Assembly: GCA_015956445.1 (NCBI GenBank)
Contig: WIUZ02000008.1
Span: 1,116,001 to 1,180,000, forward strand
Source of the DNA: Thelephora terrestris
Lineage: Eukaryota > Basidiomycota > Agaricomycetes > Thelephorales > Thelephoraceae
Reading direction: 5' to 3'
DNA: 64,000 nt
In this document: positions 38,601 through 49,804 of the stretch, one piece after another
Numbering within the stretch: the first letter of the stretch is position 1
Layout: each line of letters starts with the position of its first letter
The notes under the pieces: model-generated
The model's database searches: none
The model's input: only the letters and a program-made list of their open reading frames with translations
Told to the model about the DNA's origin: nothing
Translations under genes and position numbers: made by a program

Positions 38601-38969
38601 TCGCAGCTCACGAATAACGACCCATATACCACCATGTCCGTCGGGACAGCGCGCTTTTCCTTTTTCTTGTTCTCTCTGTGTCAACGTTCTATGTGCTTGT
38701 AAGGATCCGATCCGCATGTATTTATCGTGCCTACACCATTAGGCTGTTAGATTTCACTGTAACTTTACAACGATAAATTTTCTTGAGGTCTTACTTCGAT
38801 GAAAAAGCACTGGCAGTCCACTCCTCAGAAGCAAATCGTCGTTCCCTTCGCAATGCATTCAATCAGTTGAGGCGCTTTTTGAGATTCAACTTCTGCGATT
38901 GGCTCGATTTGATTTTCTAACGCCCCCCCACATAACATCTCGTGAAACGTCCAACATTCTAATGTTGCC
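38601..38969. other. intergenic, nothing recognised
   Basis: No gene or repeat recognised between the metacaspase stop and the first 421-bp repeat unit. Confidence 0.5.
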
Positions 38970-40232
38970 GTTCGGACTTTGGGTTTCGCCCTTGCGAAGG
39001 GGCTCATCAGAGGGCTTACCCGCTGCCCTAACCCGTCCTCGAGATCTTTATGTACTACCCATTTTTGGATGTATCCTAGTGGATTCCACGCAGCGCCTAT
39101 CTGTCAGCGCGTTGATGCGTTTGACCACAGGAGATGGGTGCAGTGTGGGGGGTCAGACTCAATCAGGTGGGGCGCTCCCTGCCTCGGCACCTTCTTGACA
39201 TTGGACCATGTAGGCGTAGCTGACAGTGACGCAACCTACACAACCGACTGAATGCCTGCCATAGACAGGACTTTTCATACAAAGATCTGTCGATCCAATC
39301 TACCCCACACTTCATTCAGTCGGCCTTCTCCGAAGATAAGGTCGAAAAACAACAAAGTGCTGTGTCTTGGGTGAGATTGGAACCGAAGACGTTCGGACTT
39401 TGGGTTTCGCCCTTGCGAAGGGGCTCATCAGAGGGCTTACCCGCTGCCCTAACCCGTCCTCGAGATCTTTATGTACTACCCATTTTTGGATGTATCCTAG
39501 TGGATTCCACGCAGCGCCTATCTGTCAGCGCGTTGATGCGTTTGACCACAGGAGATGGGTGCAGTGTGGGGGGTCAGACTCAATCAGGTGGGGCGCTCCC
39601 TGCCTCGGCACCTTCTTGACATTGGACCATGTAGGCGTAGCTGACAGTGACGCAACCTACACAACCGACTGAATGCCTGCCATAGACAGGACTTTTCATA
39701 CAAAGATCTGTCGATCCAATCTACCCCACACTTCATTCAGTCGGCCTTCTCCGAAGATAAGGTCGAAAAACAACAAAGTGCTGTGTCTTGGGTGAGATTG
39801 GAACCGAAGACGTTCGGACTTTGGGTTTCGCCCTTGCGAAGGGGCTCATCAGAGGGCTTACCCGCTGCCCTAACCCGTCCTCGAGATCTTTATGTACTAC
39901 CCATTTTTGGATGTATCCTAGTGGATTCCACGCAGCGCCTATCTGTCAGCGCGTTGATGCGTTTGACCACAGGAGATGGGTGCAGTGTGGGGGGTCAGAC
40001 TCAATCAGGTGGGGCGCTCCCTGCCTCGGCACCTTCTTGACATTGGACCATGTAGGCGTAGCTGACAGTGACGCAACCTACACAACCGACTGAATGCCTG
40101 CCATAGACAGGACTTTTCATACAAAGATCTGTCGATCCAATCTACCCCACACTTCATTCAGTCGGCCTTCTCCGAAGATAAGGTCGAAAAACAACAAAGT
40201 GCTGTGTCTTGGGTGAGATTGGAACCGAAGAC
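38970..40232. repeat. tandem repeat, three units of 421 bp
   Basis: Three head-to-tail units begin with TTCGGACTTTGGG at 38971, 39392 and 39813, and the last ends with GGAACCGAAGAC at 40232. The copies look identical by eye, which points to recent amplification or homogenisation. The period is not a multiple of three, so it is not a coding repeat; the 85- and 101-codon frames in each unit simply recur. The right edge cuts into a copia-like gag frame on the minus strand. Confidence 0.93.
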
Positions 40233-40484
40233 ATATAGATCGAGTCGGGAATGACCCCGCACGGTGCAACTCTGGCCCATGGCTTCTATCTGCTCATTGT
40301 CGGTCTCTGGCTTCCCCTCGATTTCTTCGTAAGAATTGACAGGATAACTGATGGCGAGGAAGTGAGTGTCGAATCCTAAGCTTTCCATGTATTTTTTGAA
40401 TTTCCTCTTGAATATTGGCCAGTTGGCTCCGTCAACATCGAGCGTAGGGATGATGAAGAGAGATTGGAGTACAGAGGAGTCCAT
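40233..40484 (-). pseudogene. N-terminal fragment of a copia-like gag
   Basis: From an ATG at 40484 the frame reads MDSSVLQSL, then IPTLDVDGANWPIFKRKFKK and YMESLG, the start of the gag domain usual in fungal Ty1/copia polyproteins (a DGxNWxxFKxxF pattern). After about 84 residues it enters the 421-bp tandem repeat and the resemblance stops. No other retroelement part (protease, integrase, RT) is nearby, so this is a remnant. Confidence 0.6.
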
Positions 40485-40973
40485 GGCAGGTGCGAGTCTG
40501 AGAAAGAGAGGTCGTATGCTGATGGGGATGAATGGACTGTCTGAATGGTCTGATCGCCAGATCGCGGGGCTGGCACTCAACCCCAGTAAGAAGTTCCGAC
40601 GGCACTACCCGATTCCGCGCGATCGAGGGAGTAGGGATCGTTTGGGGTCCCTGACGGTCGCGAAATTGACCTAACGCACGACCGGGAACGACCAACTTAA
40701 AAATAAGTAGATGAATGCGATTTTGTTCGATGTATTATTGTCAAATGGAATGATTCCCAGCGACCTAACACGACTTAGAGTGACCGTGAGCGGCGTGCTG
40801 CGGCGTGTGGCGACCGGGTTTGGAATTAAGCGGCCTCGTTATAAAATCAGATCAGTCGATTCGTGGCGATTCGGGACGATTTGATACGATTCGGGGTGAT
40901 TTACAACGATGTACGACAACTTGTACAGAATGTCCGGTGCTATTATTACAATTGTCCTTTTTCCCTTTCTCTT
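40485..40973. other. intergenic; probable left flank of the Plavaka element
   Basis: No gene. Around 40850-40910 there are repeated GATTCGGG/CGATTTGATACGATTC motifs of the sort found subterminally in CACTA-like elements. Weakly similar sequence, inverted, occurs near 52100-52180. I could not fix a terminal inverted repeat. Confidence 0.35.
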
Positions 40974-43339
40974 CTACTTGTTCTGGGGGCGGGATTTCTG
41001 TGGAAAGACGTAAGCGAAATAGTATGACGTGATGTGATGGGAAGAGCGTACGAGTTCCTTGATTTTAGCCTGTGACGAGATTAGATTTGTCAATAGATAA
41101 GCAGAGTCCGGTATCGTACCTGCTTCATCTCGTCGGTTACTGTATCGCGAATATATCTATCGAATGCGGCCTTGGTGCGGTTTTCGCCGGGTGCCGACAT
41201 CCATTCAGCACACCATAATTTCCTGTAATGTATTTTGTGAGTCCCTTCTTTTTGCGTAATTTCAAAACACACATACCTCCATGGGAACCGCCCTTGGGAT
41301 CCTGTCTTCATCCTCTTGGCCGGAGGAGGCTTGGGGGAGCCAGGGGTAGCCGTCCCACTATCACTGTCGTTGCCATTCGACCCACTCGACGGAGTGAGGG
41401 TCGTGATGATTGGGCTGATGACGGGAGGGGTGGTGGCAGTGATCGGGGCCCTAACGGGAGGGGAGGGATCCACGGGAGCCGCCGAAGACTCTGAGTGTGT
41501 GGGGGAGCTCGGGAAATCATACCCCTCGAGCGCAGCCCTGATTTGAGTGAGTGCACCTGGACCTGGAGAGATAGAATTGTCAGTAATTTCCGCGTCAGAT
41601 GCTTGCGAAGGCGAAGGAGGGGGGGGAGAAGAAAGGCGGATTCTGCTCCCCGACGCAACGGGAGTGTTCTGTTTCTTCTGCAGGTTAGAATATTCAATAA
41701 TACCACCCTAAAACAGACTTACTTGAACCGGGGGAGCCGCTGGAATGACCTGCGCGATCTTCACATTTGCGCTAGGGGGGGGGGTCAGACTTCTCGACTG
41801 TCGGCACAGCGAGAGAACTTAGTACAATGGATCTGCCTGGATGTTTTCAGTAAGGTTCTGGCAAACAGAAGATAAGATAAGATAGGACTTACCTTTCCAA
41901 TTTTCGCGGTGATCTTCTTCTTGGGTGGTGCCTTGGCTGGATGGAAGTCAGACGCCACACCCTTCCCTTTGGATTTCTTGGGCGGCTCTGGGCCCGGAAT
42001 ATTGCCCGCATCTTGACGCCCACACTTTGACCCGGTCGAAGTGACAGCCGGGGTACTTGCGGGAGCGATAGGAGTGGTTGTAGGAGGGACGGGAGTGCTC
42101 GCGGGAGCCGCAATCTCTGTGTCCGACGAAATCACAATCAGGACTTTCTCTTTCGAGGAAGCCCGAGCACGTTTCCTTGGAGGTTGGGAGTCCTCACTGT
42201 CCGTAATGATCTCGACTACAATCGGCGCCAGGGGATGGTTTGCAAATTTGATCTTAAGCTCGGGGTCGTTGTCGATGATCGCGGCGATCCAGGTCTTCTT
42301 GTAGTGATTGACCCAAAGCTGGCGTACCTTCCAGTGCCCTTCGCAGAGCCGGAGCCAGGGATACTTGCCTTCCATCGTTAGGCGAAAGTCCTCCCGACGC
42401 TTGAGACCGAGGCCGGAATAATGGACCGGAACATGGCCTTCCTGGAGCATGTCAACCCAGTACGCAGCGAGATCGCCGCGGACTTCTTCTTTAACTTCGT
42501 CGGAGACCATTTTGCCGGACTCGTCTTCAAAAAACAGACTCAACACGGGCGCCTTGCAGTCTTTGGGTTTTGCTTTTCTACGGACCGCCAGCCATGCACT
42601 TTGGGGCCAATATTTGAGGTTTTTGTAGTGAATTTCCTTCGGATTGAGCGGGATGCCGAACGTCCCGATGCCGGGGATCTCCCCGGTAGAACTGACCGCG
42701 ATATGGCCAGCAATTTTCTGTATGTCGTCCTTAGTATCGTAGACAACATCTCGCAGGGCCTCAAACATTTGCTCGTATTCCCTGACGACCATGTAAGTGA
42801 TATATATATATTGTGAAACATGAAAATACATACAGAGAGGTCTTCTCACAAGCTTCGAGGTCTTGAATCTTTCGCATCAATTTTTCATTAACGGCGCGTA
42901 GCTCGAGAAGTTTGATGGTATCAGAGTCGGTGTTATTGTCGTCGGGAGAAGCAGGGGCCTTATCGTGATGGCCTTTGTAATGATTAAAAGAAACATGGGG
43001 ACGCCCAGAGCGAGAATCAGAGGGACGAGAAGGGCGAGAATCAGATGGCCGAGAAGGGCGAGAATCAGATGGCCGAGAAGAGCAATAATCAGAGGGCTGA
43101 GAAGGGCGAGAACGAGCAGAGATGGGATCAGGGTGAGAACGAGTGGAGGCAGAATCAGGGTGAGAACGAGTAGAGACGGAATCAGGGCGGTGCGCAACAC
43201 GAGGCTGACGCTCAGTAAAGTCAGCGAGACCCTCTTGACCGGAGTGCTCGTCATCGGGAGACGAAGCATAGAGTGACTTGTATTCGCCATTCTCAGGAGA
43301 AAAGGCATACGGCCGACGGTTTCTAGAGGAGCTGGACAT
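40974..43339 (-). CDS. second gene of the Plavaka element, unknown function
   Basis: Six exons (43339-42834, 42781-41893, 41797-41723, 41677-41277, 41222-41120, 41069-40974) join in phase to 689 residues. The N terminus is Ser/Arg/Asp-rich with short repeats (RPSDSRPSRPSDS). A short coiled-coil-like stretch follows (LLELRAVNEKLMRKIQDLEA, then EYEQMFEAL), and then a compact domain around YPWLRLCEGHWKVRQLWVNH. The middle is basic and low-complexity (PPRKRARASSKEK, PPKKSKGKG). A second compact block (KLWCAEWMSAPGENRTKAAF) precedes the C terminus. I recognise no family. Its fixed place downstream of the transposase suggests an accessory transposition protein, perhaps a DNA-binding partner like TnpA of plant CACTA elements. 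That role is inference. Confidence 0.7.
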
Positions 43340-45740
43340 GAGAATGAGATGGATGGAGAGAGAGAGAGATGGATGGAGAGGAAAAGAGAGATAAGATGAG
43401 CGAGTTTTTTTTGGGGATATGGGGATATGTCGTGTGGGATCGGATCGGGCTTCTTGTTCTTTGAGAATGTCGTCATATTAATTATACTGTGTCTATTCGT
43501 CTTCTATGGGGTCGTCTGCCTCTATAACGTCTAATCCTATCTTTTCTACCAAAAAATACTGATCACCAAGTCCATCAATCGAGAAGGGAAATGGAACCAT
43601 TGCAACAACGGAAAGAATCGACTTAGCGTCGATAACTACCAATGGCTGCCCTACAATATACCTACAGACAACAAGAGTGTTGTGAGTGCGCGTCAGCACA
43701 TGTTCGTTTGGCGGGGTATAGAGCAATGCGAATGCAAAAGCCCGTAACACGTCCCCGAAATTCTTGAAGAAGTAGAACTTAATCTCGGCAAAGTAAATGG
43801 CATCTTGATAGAAGATCTGCGGTACTTTTTGTCAATGACGTACAACTCTAAGTCAAATCAAGCGGGCGTACCTTAACATTGCGATCCATCCGTGACATAC
43901 CTGAGCACCGTTCGGATTCCTTCCACCGAGATCTCGCGATCTGTTTGGTGGGAAGCTTGAGCCGTCCCCATCGGTGGACAGTGTGCCGGTCGACGCCTTC
44001 AGAACCTGGATAGTTAGAGAGGAAGTCGTCGAGTACCAGCTGTTCGTCGTGGGGGAGGTGATACAGGCTTGTGTCTTTCGGCCCCAGTAGCAAATAGTCG
44101 TCGCCTAGATCTTTAGATCCCCGAGGGTCGTCAGTTTTTTTTTGTAACTCGGGCCACATCGCGACAAGTGTGTTGGTGTGTGCGACCCGCTTCGTTTGTG
44201 CCGCAAGGTTGCGGTAGATATTTGATGGTTGTCTAAGGAGGTTGCCAAGGTAGCCGATAGTTCGTTCCATCGTCCACTGAGAAGAGAGCCAGAGGGGTCC
44301 TAGCCGGTGTGTCTCCCGCGCGAGATGAGTGAGGGAATGAACACACTGACGTACAAAATGGAGCCGGTTTGGGTTCCGCTGGCAATAGATAATCTCGAAG
44401 TCGAGAACCCACTGGAGAAGGAGCTGATGTGCAGTTACCAACTGCTCCCGAGAGATGGCACGCTGGTGGATGATCCGGATCGCCCGAACGAGCCTGCAGA
44501 AGTGATAATAATAGAGATCGGGAAGAACACCGTAGAAAACGCCAGGTCCGAGGCCGTAGATATAATTGAGGAATTCCCAAGCCTTGTAACCGCTCGAGAC
44601 TTTCTCTTGCGGATTCCGGGGTGGACGGCCAAAAGAAGTTGGTAAATATTGCGTAGCCTCTGAGACGACCCTGCCGTGAGCTTTCCAGACGTTTCCTTTC
44701 AGTATGGCCCAGGGCCATCGCGTCGAGCGATCGTAATCACGAGCAGCAGGCCGAGCACACCAGAGATCGATGAACAGAGCGGCGAGGTTTATCAGGGGTT
44801 GGTGCATAAGATCGCCCGGGAAGCAGGTGGGAAGAGGAAGGGTGCGAGGTATCCCAGATACGATACTCGGCTTTCCTATACCTGTATTATAACGACGCCT
44901 CCTGTATTCGGTCTGGTTTCCCGAAGAGATTACGTCCAATAAGTCCTTCTTGTATTTCTCGGGGTCTGGAACCGGCAGGGAGTTGACGTCGATATCGGCA
45001 TGCGAGGAGGATCTGTGCGCCTCAAAGCCAGTGGGTCGCAGAAGGGCTGGATAGTAGTGAGATCCCCGGTCCTTATTTCGTCCTTTTAAGCCGCAGAGGA
45101 GTCTGCAGCCACACCGACCATGATGTCCAACAGATCCGCTGAGATGTGCCATAGCGAGTGAGTCCGCCAAGTCCAGAAAGAGGTAGATGTATGAGATGGC
45201 CTGCTTTCGATAGTAGGCGTCCCAAACGGGCAAACCTTCGCGCTGAAGCGCAGACACATGGGCCATACCAGGGAACAAGAACAAGTCAAAGTCTTTAGGT
45301 GGTTCTGGGCCGGGAATAATACCTCCAGGAAGAATGTTGCGTATCTTGTAACGCTTATCAGGCCCCAGATCCACGAGAATCCATAGGTAGATCCAGCAGT
45401 CGGATTGTTTGCTTTCGTGGAGTTGTGCGCCATCCATCGATAACATAAGGACCGTGTCGTATTCCCGGATAGTCCCATCGTCGACGAGGTCCAGATAAGG
45501 CGTACCACAGAGGATGTCGTCGTAAATCCCAGGGGGATTGCCAGATGCCGCACGTTCGCGCAGAAGTTCCTGAGTCTTCTCCCACCGGTAGTGCATGTCC
45601 TTTGCCGTCTGGAAGTGTTTCCGATGGGCCTGGATCTGGGGACCAACTGGAAAGGTCGTGAAAACCTTCACAGGCACCTTTCTGTCCCCACCAGATTTGT
45701 CCAGCTCCTTTTGATCATAGCGGGACTCTCCACAACGCGG

Positions 45741-46769
45741 TGACATGCCTCCATTCTCTGGAGTACTCGTCGGCGACATTCCCTACGTCCCTTTCCCTCG
45801 GGATGCTTCGCGACGTTTCTATACTCTCTATACCTTCCTACCCCCCCCCCCCCTATGCATCCCTATACTTCCCTACATACCCGTATATCTCCCTTTACCT
45901 CACTACTCCCTTCCCTATACTAACCTACTCGTCCCGATGCTTTGCGACCTTCCCGATGTTTTAGTATTCTCCCTATCTCTCACTACCCCCCCCCCCCCCG
46001 ACCTCCCTATATCCCTCCCAACACTACACCATTCGCGACCCCTCCTATATCTTCTCCCGACTTCCCTATACCTTCGCGATATCTCCCTACACCATTCCCC
46101 TCAATCTCTCGATCCCTATGCTCGATCATTCCCTTTTGGTTCATTTCTCAACCACATCTCTTTCCTTGGTTGTTCCCTTCGATCCCTCGCCCTCCCTATG
46201 TCATAGACTCGTCATTAGGTCTTTTGACATCATTTGGTTCATTCCCTCTTGCTTCCTACGTTCTCAGAGCCTCCTAGATTAGTATATAAGCCTCTGTATT
46301 CGATAGACTCACCAGAGACCAATCCAGGGGACTGATTCCCATGTTTTCCTCTCCCTATCGTTCTCCTCTCGTCGTCGTCGTCTCCCTATAGTCTCCTGCG
46401 TCTTCCCTATCGTTCTCGTCGTCATACCTGCGTCTCTGCATTCTCGTCGTCGTCTCTAGCGTCCTGTCGTCATCCCGAAGATCCCGACCTCCCGAAGTTC
46501 TCATCGTCGTCCCGAAGTTTTCCCTCGTCGTTCCTTTGTCTGTTTCATTGATTCCCTTCTGTTATCTTTAGTTATCTTTAATTCCCTCTTGATATCTACT
46601 TCTCCCTACACGTCCCGACGTTCCCGACGTTTCACTACATTTCCCTACAGTTCCCTACGTGTCCCTACGGAGCTAGGAGGCATCGTACGACTAAGGACCA
46701 CCTTCATCGACGTTGACAGGGCACCCCATCTTCTCCCCATCGGACTCTAGCCCACATAGCCCCTGTTCA
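45741..46769 (+). mobile_element. solo LTR, 1029 bp, inside the transposase
   Basis: Begins TG (TGACATGCCT) and ends CA (CCCTGTTCA), flanked by a 4-bp duplication GCGG (45737-45740 and 46770-46773). It is strongly C+T-rich on the + strand, with C runs near 45841 and 45988. It contains a TATA box about 540 bp in, as expected for a U3-R boundary. No internal retroelement sequence is present, so it is the product of LTR-LTR recombination. It splits the CPRC zinc motif of the transposase. Confidence 0.85.
46283..46290 (+). promoter_or_regulatory. TATA box of the solo LTR
   Basis: TATATAAG, followed at about 30 bp by CTCACCAGAGACC, a plausible start of the R region. It places LTR transcription on the + strand, antisense to the interrupted transposase. 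Confidence 0.65.
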
Positions 46770-48170
46770 GCGGACAGCGTTCTAGGCAAGTATATGGCCC
46801 AGTGAACCCGACACAAGATCTAGCACACATATGGTGCTCCCAGGTAATAACGCCAGAGAGGTTTTCGGCCCTTCGCTTGATCTGGTAGTACGAAAGGACC
46901 TCTATATCAGGGAAACATTGCTTGATGTTTTGGCGTGCGTCCTCATAGGCGTTCTGCGACTGATTCATAAAGGAGATATAATTCAGCAGAGAAAGACGAA
47001 GAACAGGGTCGTCTGGAGGCGTGGATACGTGTTCTTGAGGGTCAAGGAGTTCCGCGAGGTCATCGGGACCAAACTGAGTCTCGAGGGTGGCTTCCTCCAC
47101 CATGCGAATAAACTCAAGGGAGATGCGAATCTTCGGGATAATGGTGTGAGGAATTTTGACCCTAGGTGGCGGCGTTCGCACATAGTCATCGCGGTCAAAA
47201 TCCGATGGAGGAGGAGTGGGTGGGGGAGCTGGAGGAGGAGATGGAGGACGAGGGGAAGAGGGTTGAGAACGAGGTGGGGGTGACAGATTTCGAGGAGTAG
47301 GGGGCTGGGATATCTCACTGGGGGCAAGGGGTCAAATACCCGGTGGGTACATGCTGAACACATTGTGATCACAGTCAACAAGTAATCACAATGTGCCCAG
47401 TGGGGAAAATTTGAATACATTCAAAATGTGCCTGGCCATGTGGATCCAATGTGTCCAGTGGGCACATTTTGATTGCGATCACAATGTACCCATCAATTTG
47501 ATCTCAATGTACCCACTGGGGACATTTTGATTGCAATCACAATGTACACATCAATGTGATCTCAATGTGCCTGCTGTGCACATTTTAATTTCTTTCACAA
47601 TGTTCCCATCAATGTGTTCACAATGTGCCCAGCTCATTACATAATGGTTTCTTTCGCAATGTTGTCCACAATGTGTCCAGCATGTGGCTGAGCCACTCAT
47701 TCAAACTTCTTTCACAAAGTATCCAGTGATGTGTCTAGAATGTGTGCAGCCATATACATAGTGATTTCTTTGGAAGTTCATGGTGAAATTGAACAATATT
47801 GTGATTACATTGTGATTACTTCAAAAAGAACCCCCTAGGGACATTATGGACACATCACTGGATACTTTGTGAAAGAAGTTTGAATGAGTGGCTCAGCCAC
47901 ATGCTGGACACATTGTGGACAACATTGTGAAAGAAACCATTATGTAATGAGCTGGGCACATTCATCAGGAAACCTACAACGGCTTTAACGGCTTTGAGGC
48001 TTTCGGGGGCTTTCGAGACTCGATCATCGTCTGGTCTCGCGGGTTCGTCGATCGGCTTTCGGGTGGCTTTCGGATGGCTTTCGTGGCTTCCAGTCGGCCA
48101 TGTAGTTCCTGCACAGTGTTGTGCGCCCTTCCCATATCCTTCAATACAGCTACCATTACAAGGGTGTGTA

Positions 48171-48546
48171 CTAAAAAACTGTCTCAAATGCGTGATAATC
48201 TATGTACTTATTTACATAGAAATAACAGAAGTTGTCGAGAGTCGTCGAGTAGTGAAGTTCCCCAGGAACAAATTGGTCCCCGAAGTAAGGTAACAGATGA
48301 ATGCCCCGAAGCACGGTGTCAAGGTGAATGACCGACGCATGCTGCGTGTCGTTCGGGGTCAGTTCTGGCCGAACGAGCCACATGCCCGTTTCTTCTTCGG
48401 GTGAGTCAGCGACACATTCGAACCATTCGACGAGATCACATGGGTACTCAACGTCATCATGGTTGAAGGAGAAGAACAGTTTGACTTGTGCGACATGGGT
48501 CCCACTGTCAGGGTTGTAGGCCTGCTTACTGTTTGTGGGGCGCTAG
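48171..48546 (-). pseudogene. transposase-like C-terminal fragment
   Basis: Frame reading AQVKLFFSFNHDDVEYPCDL, then GMWLVRPEL, VIHLDTVLRGIHLLPYFG and YFYVNKYIDYHAFETVF to the stop at 48171. This matches my memory of the C-terminal end of one group of basidiomycete KDZ/Plavaka-like transposases, different from the tail of the Plavaka transposase outside. No catalytic part precedes it. The frame overlaps the end of the upstream gene by a few codons in another frame. Confidence 0.55.
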
Positions 48547-49149
48547 AGGATTAGCGGATGGATGGGGGGTGTCGGGTCTGGTTTTGAAGGGGGTTCCGGG
48601 CGTGGAGATGAGAGGAGGAGGGATATCAAGAGAGAGAGGAGACTCTGTCTGATAAGGGTGTACGGGTGAGTGGTAGTCTTGGCAGAACTGGTTGAGTTGC
48701 TGCACGAAGGGTTCGAAGTCTTGGTCGCTAAGGCGTTCGAAGCTGACGAGATATTCTATAACCGAATAAGGTAATTCAGTTGGGATTTCCCACCAAAGAA
48801 CGATGATAGCAGGAGAATGAGTATGGATGTTAGTGGTGAGATGAACTCGTGGGGAGGGAAAGTAAAAGGCTGGACTGATACTGAAGTAGACGGTGGCAAG
48901 GACGCTTTCAGTAAGATCTGAATTCCAAAGGAATTGATGATCGGCTCCTAGGAGAAAAGGGGGAGTAGTGACTCCGGCGTCGAGAGCTGCAAAGGGGCGG
49001 TAGTAAGGGAAATGGGTGAGTAAACCGTTGGTTCGGTTTACTTGAAGACTTCTGATGAGTTTATACTCCCAGATAGATCTCCTAGCGTCAGGGATGACTG
49101 GTCGCTGAACAGGGCTTGTAGAGAGGAAGGGGTTAGGAGCACTGAACAT
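48526..49149 (-). CDS. unrecognised protein in the CATCAGG element
   Basis: An uninterrupted 207-codon frame from ATG 49149 to TAA. The first 150 residues look like a folded domain with many aromatic residues (FPYYRPFAALDAG, YFSISPAFYFPSPR, AIIVLWWEIPTELPYS, FVQQLNQFCQDYHSPVHPY). A Pro/Ser/Thr-rich tail follows. I recognise no family. It runs into the transposase-like fragment at 48546-48171, which lies one base out of frame, so the two may once have been one gene. It diverges from the gene at 49805 across a 655-bp gap. Confidence 0.5.
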   Translation of the reverse strand: MFSAPNPFLSTSPVQRPVIPDARRSIWEYKLIRSLQVNRTNGLLTHFPYYRPFAALDAGVTTPPFLLGADHQFLWNSDLTESVLATVYFSISPAFYFPSPRVHLTTNIHTHSPAIIVLWWEIPTELPYSVIEYLVSFERLSDQDFEPFVQQLNQFCQDYHSPVHPYQTESPLSLDIPPPLISTPGTPFKTRPDTPHPSANPLAPHKQ

Positions 49150-49804
49150 ACACTAGCAGGAAGATTCCTGCTGAAATGAGTTAGAAAGGGGTAAGGCGTG
49201 AGGAGAATTCCTCAGCTTACTTTTATTCAGGTTGTGGATAGAGGAGTACAGAAGAGATTGAGAATGGGGAAAAGAAGGAGCGAACGCTCTTCCTTATATA
49301 CCCGATTCTCTACAGGAGTCAGTATTCTACAACGAGTCAAGCAGGAGTCAACATGGTCTGTGCGTAGTTTAGGGTAGGGTAGATGAGTCGGGGAAGTGGA
49401 ACTTAGAGCGACGAATGATGATATGAGCTAGGGGAACAATAGCGAATGATTCTTTAGAAGCGAAGTGGGGATTTCTCGTGTTTCATGGTAGTAGTAGAAG
49501 ACTGATGGGGATTTCCTATGATCGATGGGGATTTCTCTCGTTTCATGGTGGTAATAGAAGGCTGATGGGGATTTCTCATGATCGGTGGGGATTTCTTGGT
49601 TTTGATGGGATCGCGATTGGGACTGAGGGCTCGTTTGTCCTAATTGGGACTTTAATGGATAATAGGTTATTGTTTTCCCTTTTCGGTTCCCTTTTGAGTC
49701 AGGGTGTATTTAAGTCAGGGGGATTAATGATTGTTCCCCTCATCGTCTCTTTTCCACTCCCACCAAACACCAGTACCACCTTCTCCCAAATATCCAGTAC
49801 TACT
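49150..49804. other. divergent promoter region in the CATCAGG element
   Basis: No gene. It contains imperfect repeats of about 50 bp built on GATGGGGATTTC and GTTTCATGGTAG between about 49470 and 49600. They are readable as a frame from 49478 but too repetitive and atypical to be coding. TTATATACCC near 49297 could be a minus- or plus-strand TATA element. It separates the two divergent cargo genes. Confidence 0.5.

Noticed and set aside
38899-40093. Repeated 85- and 101-codon frames as a small gene family
   Set aside because: They recur only because the 421-bp unit is tandemly repeated; two overlapping frames are open in each unit and neither has a motif.
38970-40232. CRISPR array
   Set aside because: Units are 421 bp with no spacers and the genome is eukaryotic.
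45745-46277. Pro/Leu/Tyr-rich frames of 153 and 111 codons
   Set aside because: They lie inside the pyrimidine-rich solo LTR and reflect its base composition.
45741-46769. The interruption as a long intron of the transposase
   Set aside because: No GT donor or AG acceptor keeps the CPRCGESRYD motif; TG...CA ends with a 4-bp duplication explain it exactly.
49478-49804. N-terminal extension of the cargo gene from ATG 49478
   Set aside because: The segment is built from imperfect DNA repeats (GATGGGGATTTC) and lies in the divergent promoter region; the ATG at 49805 starts the non-repetitive coding part.
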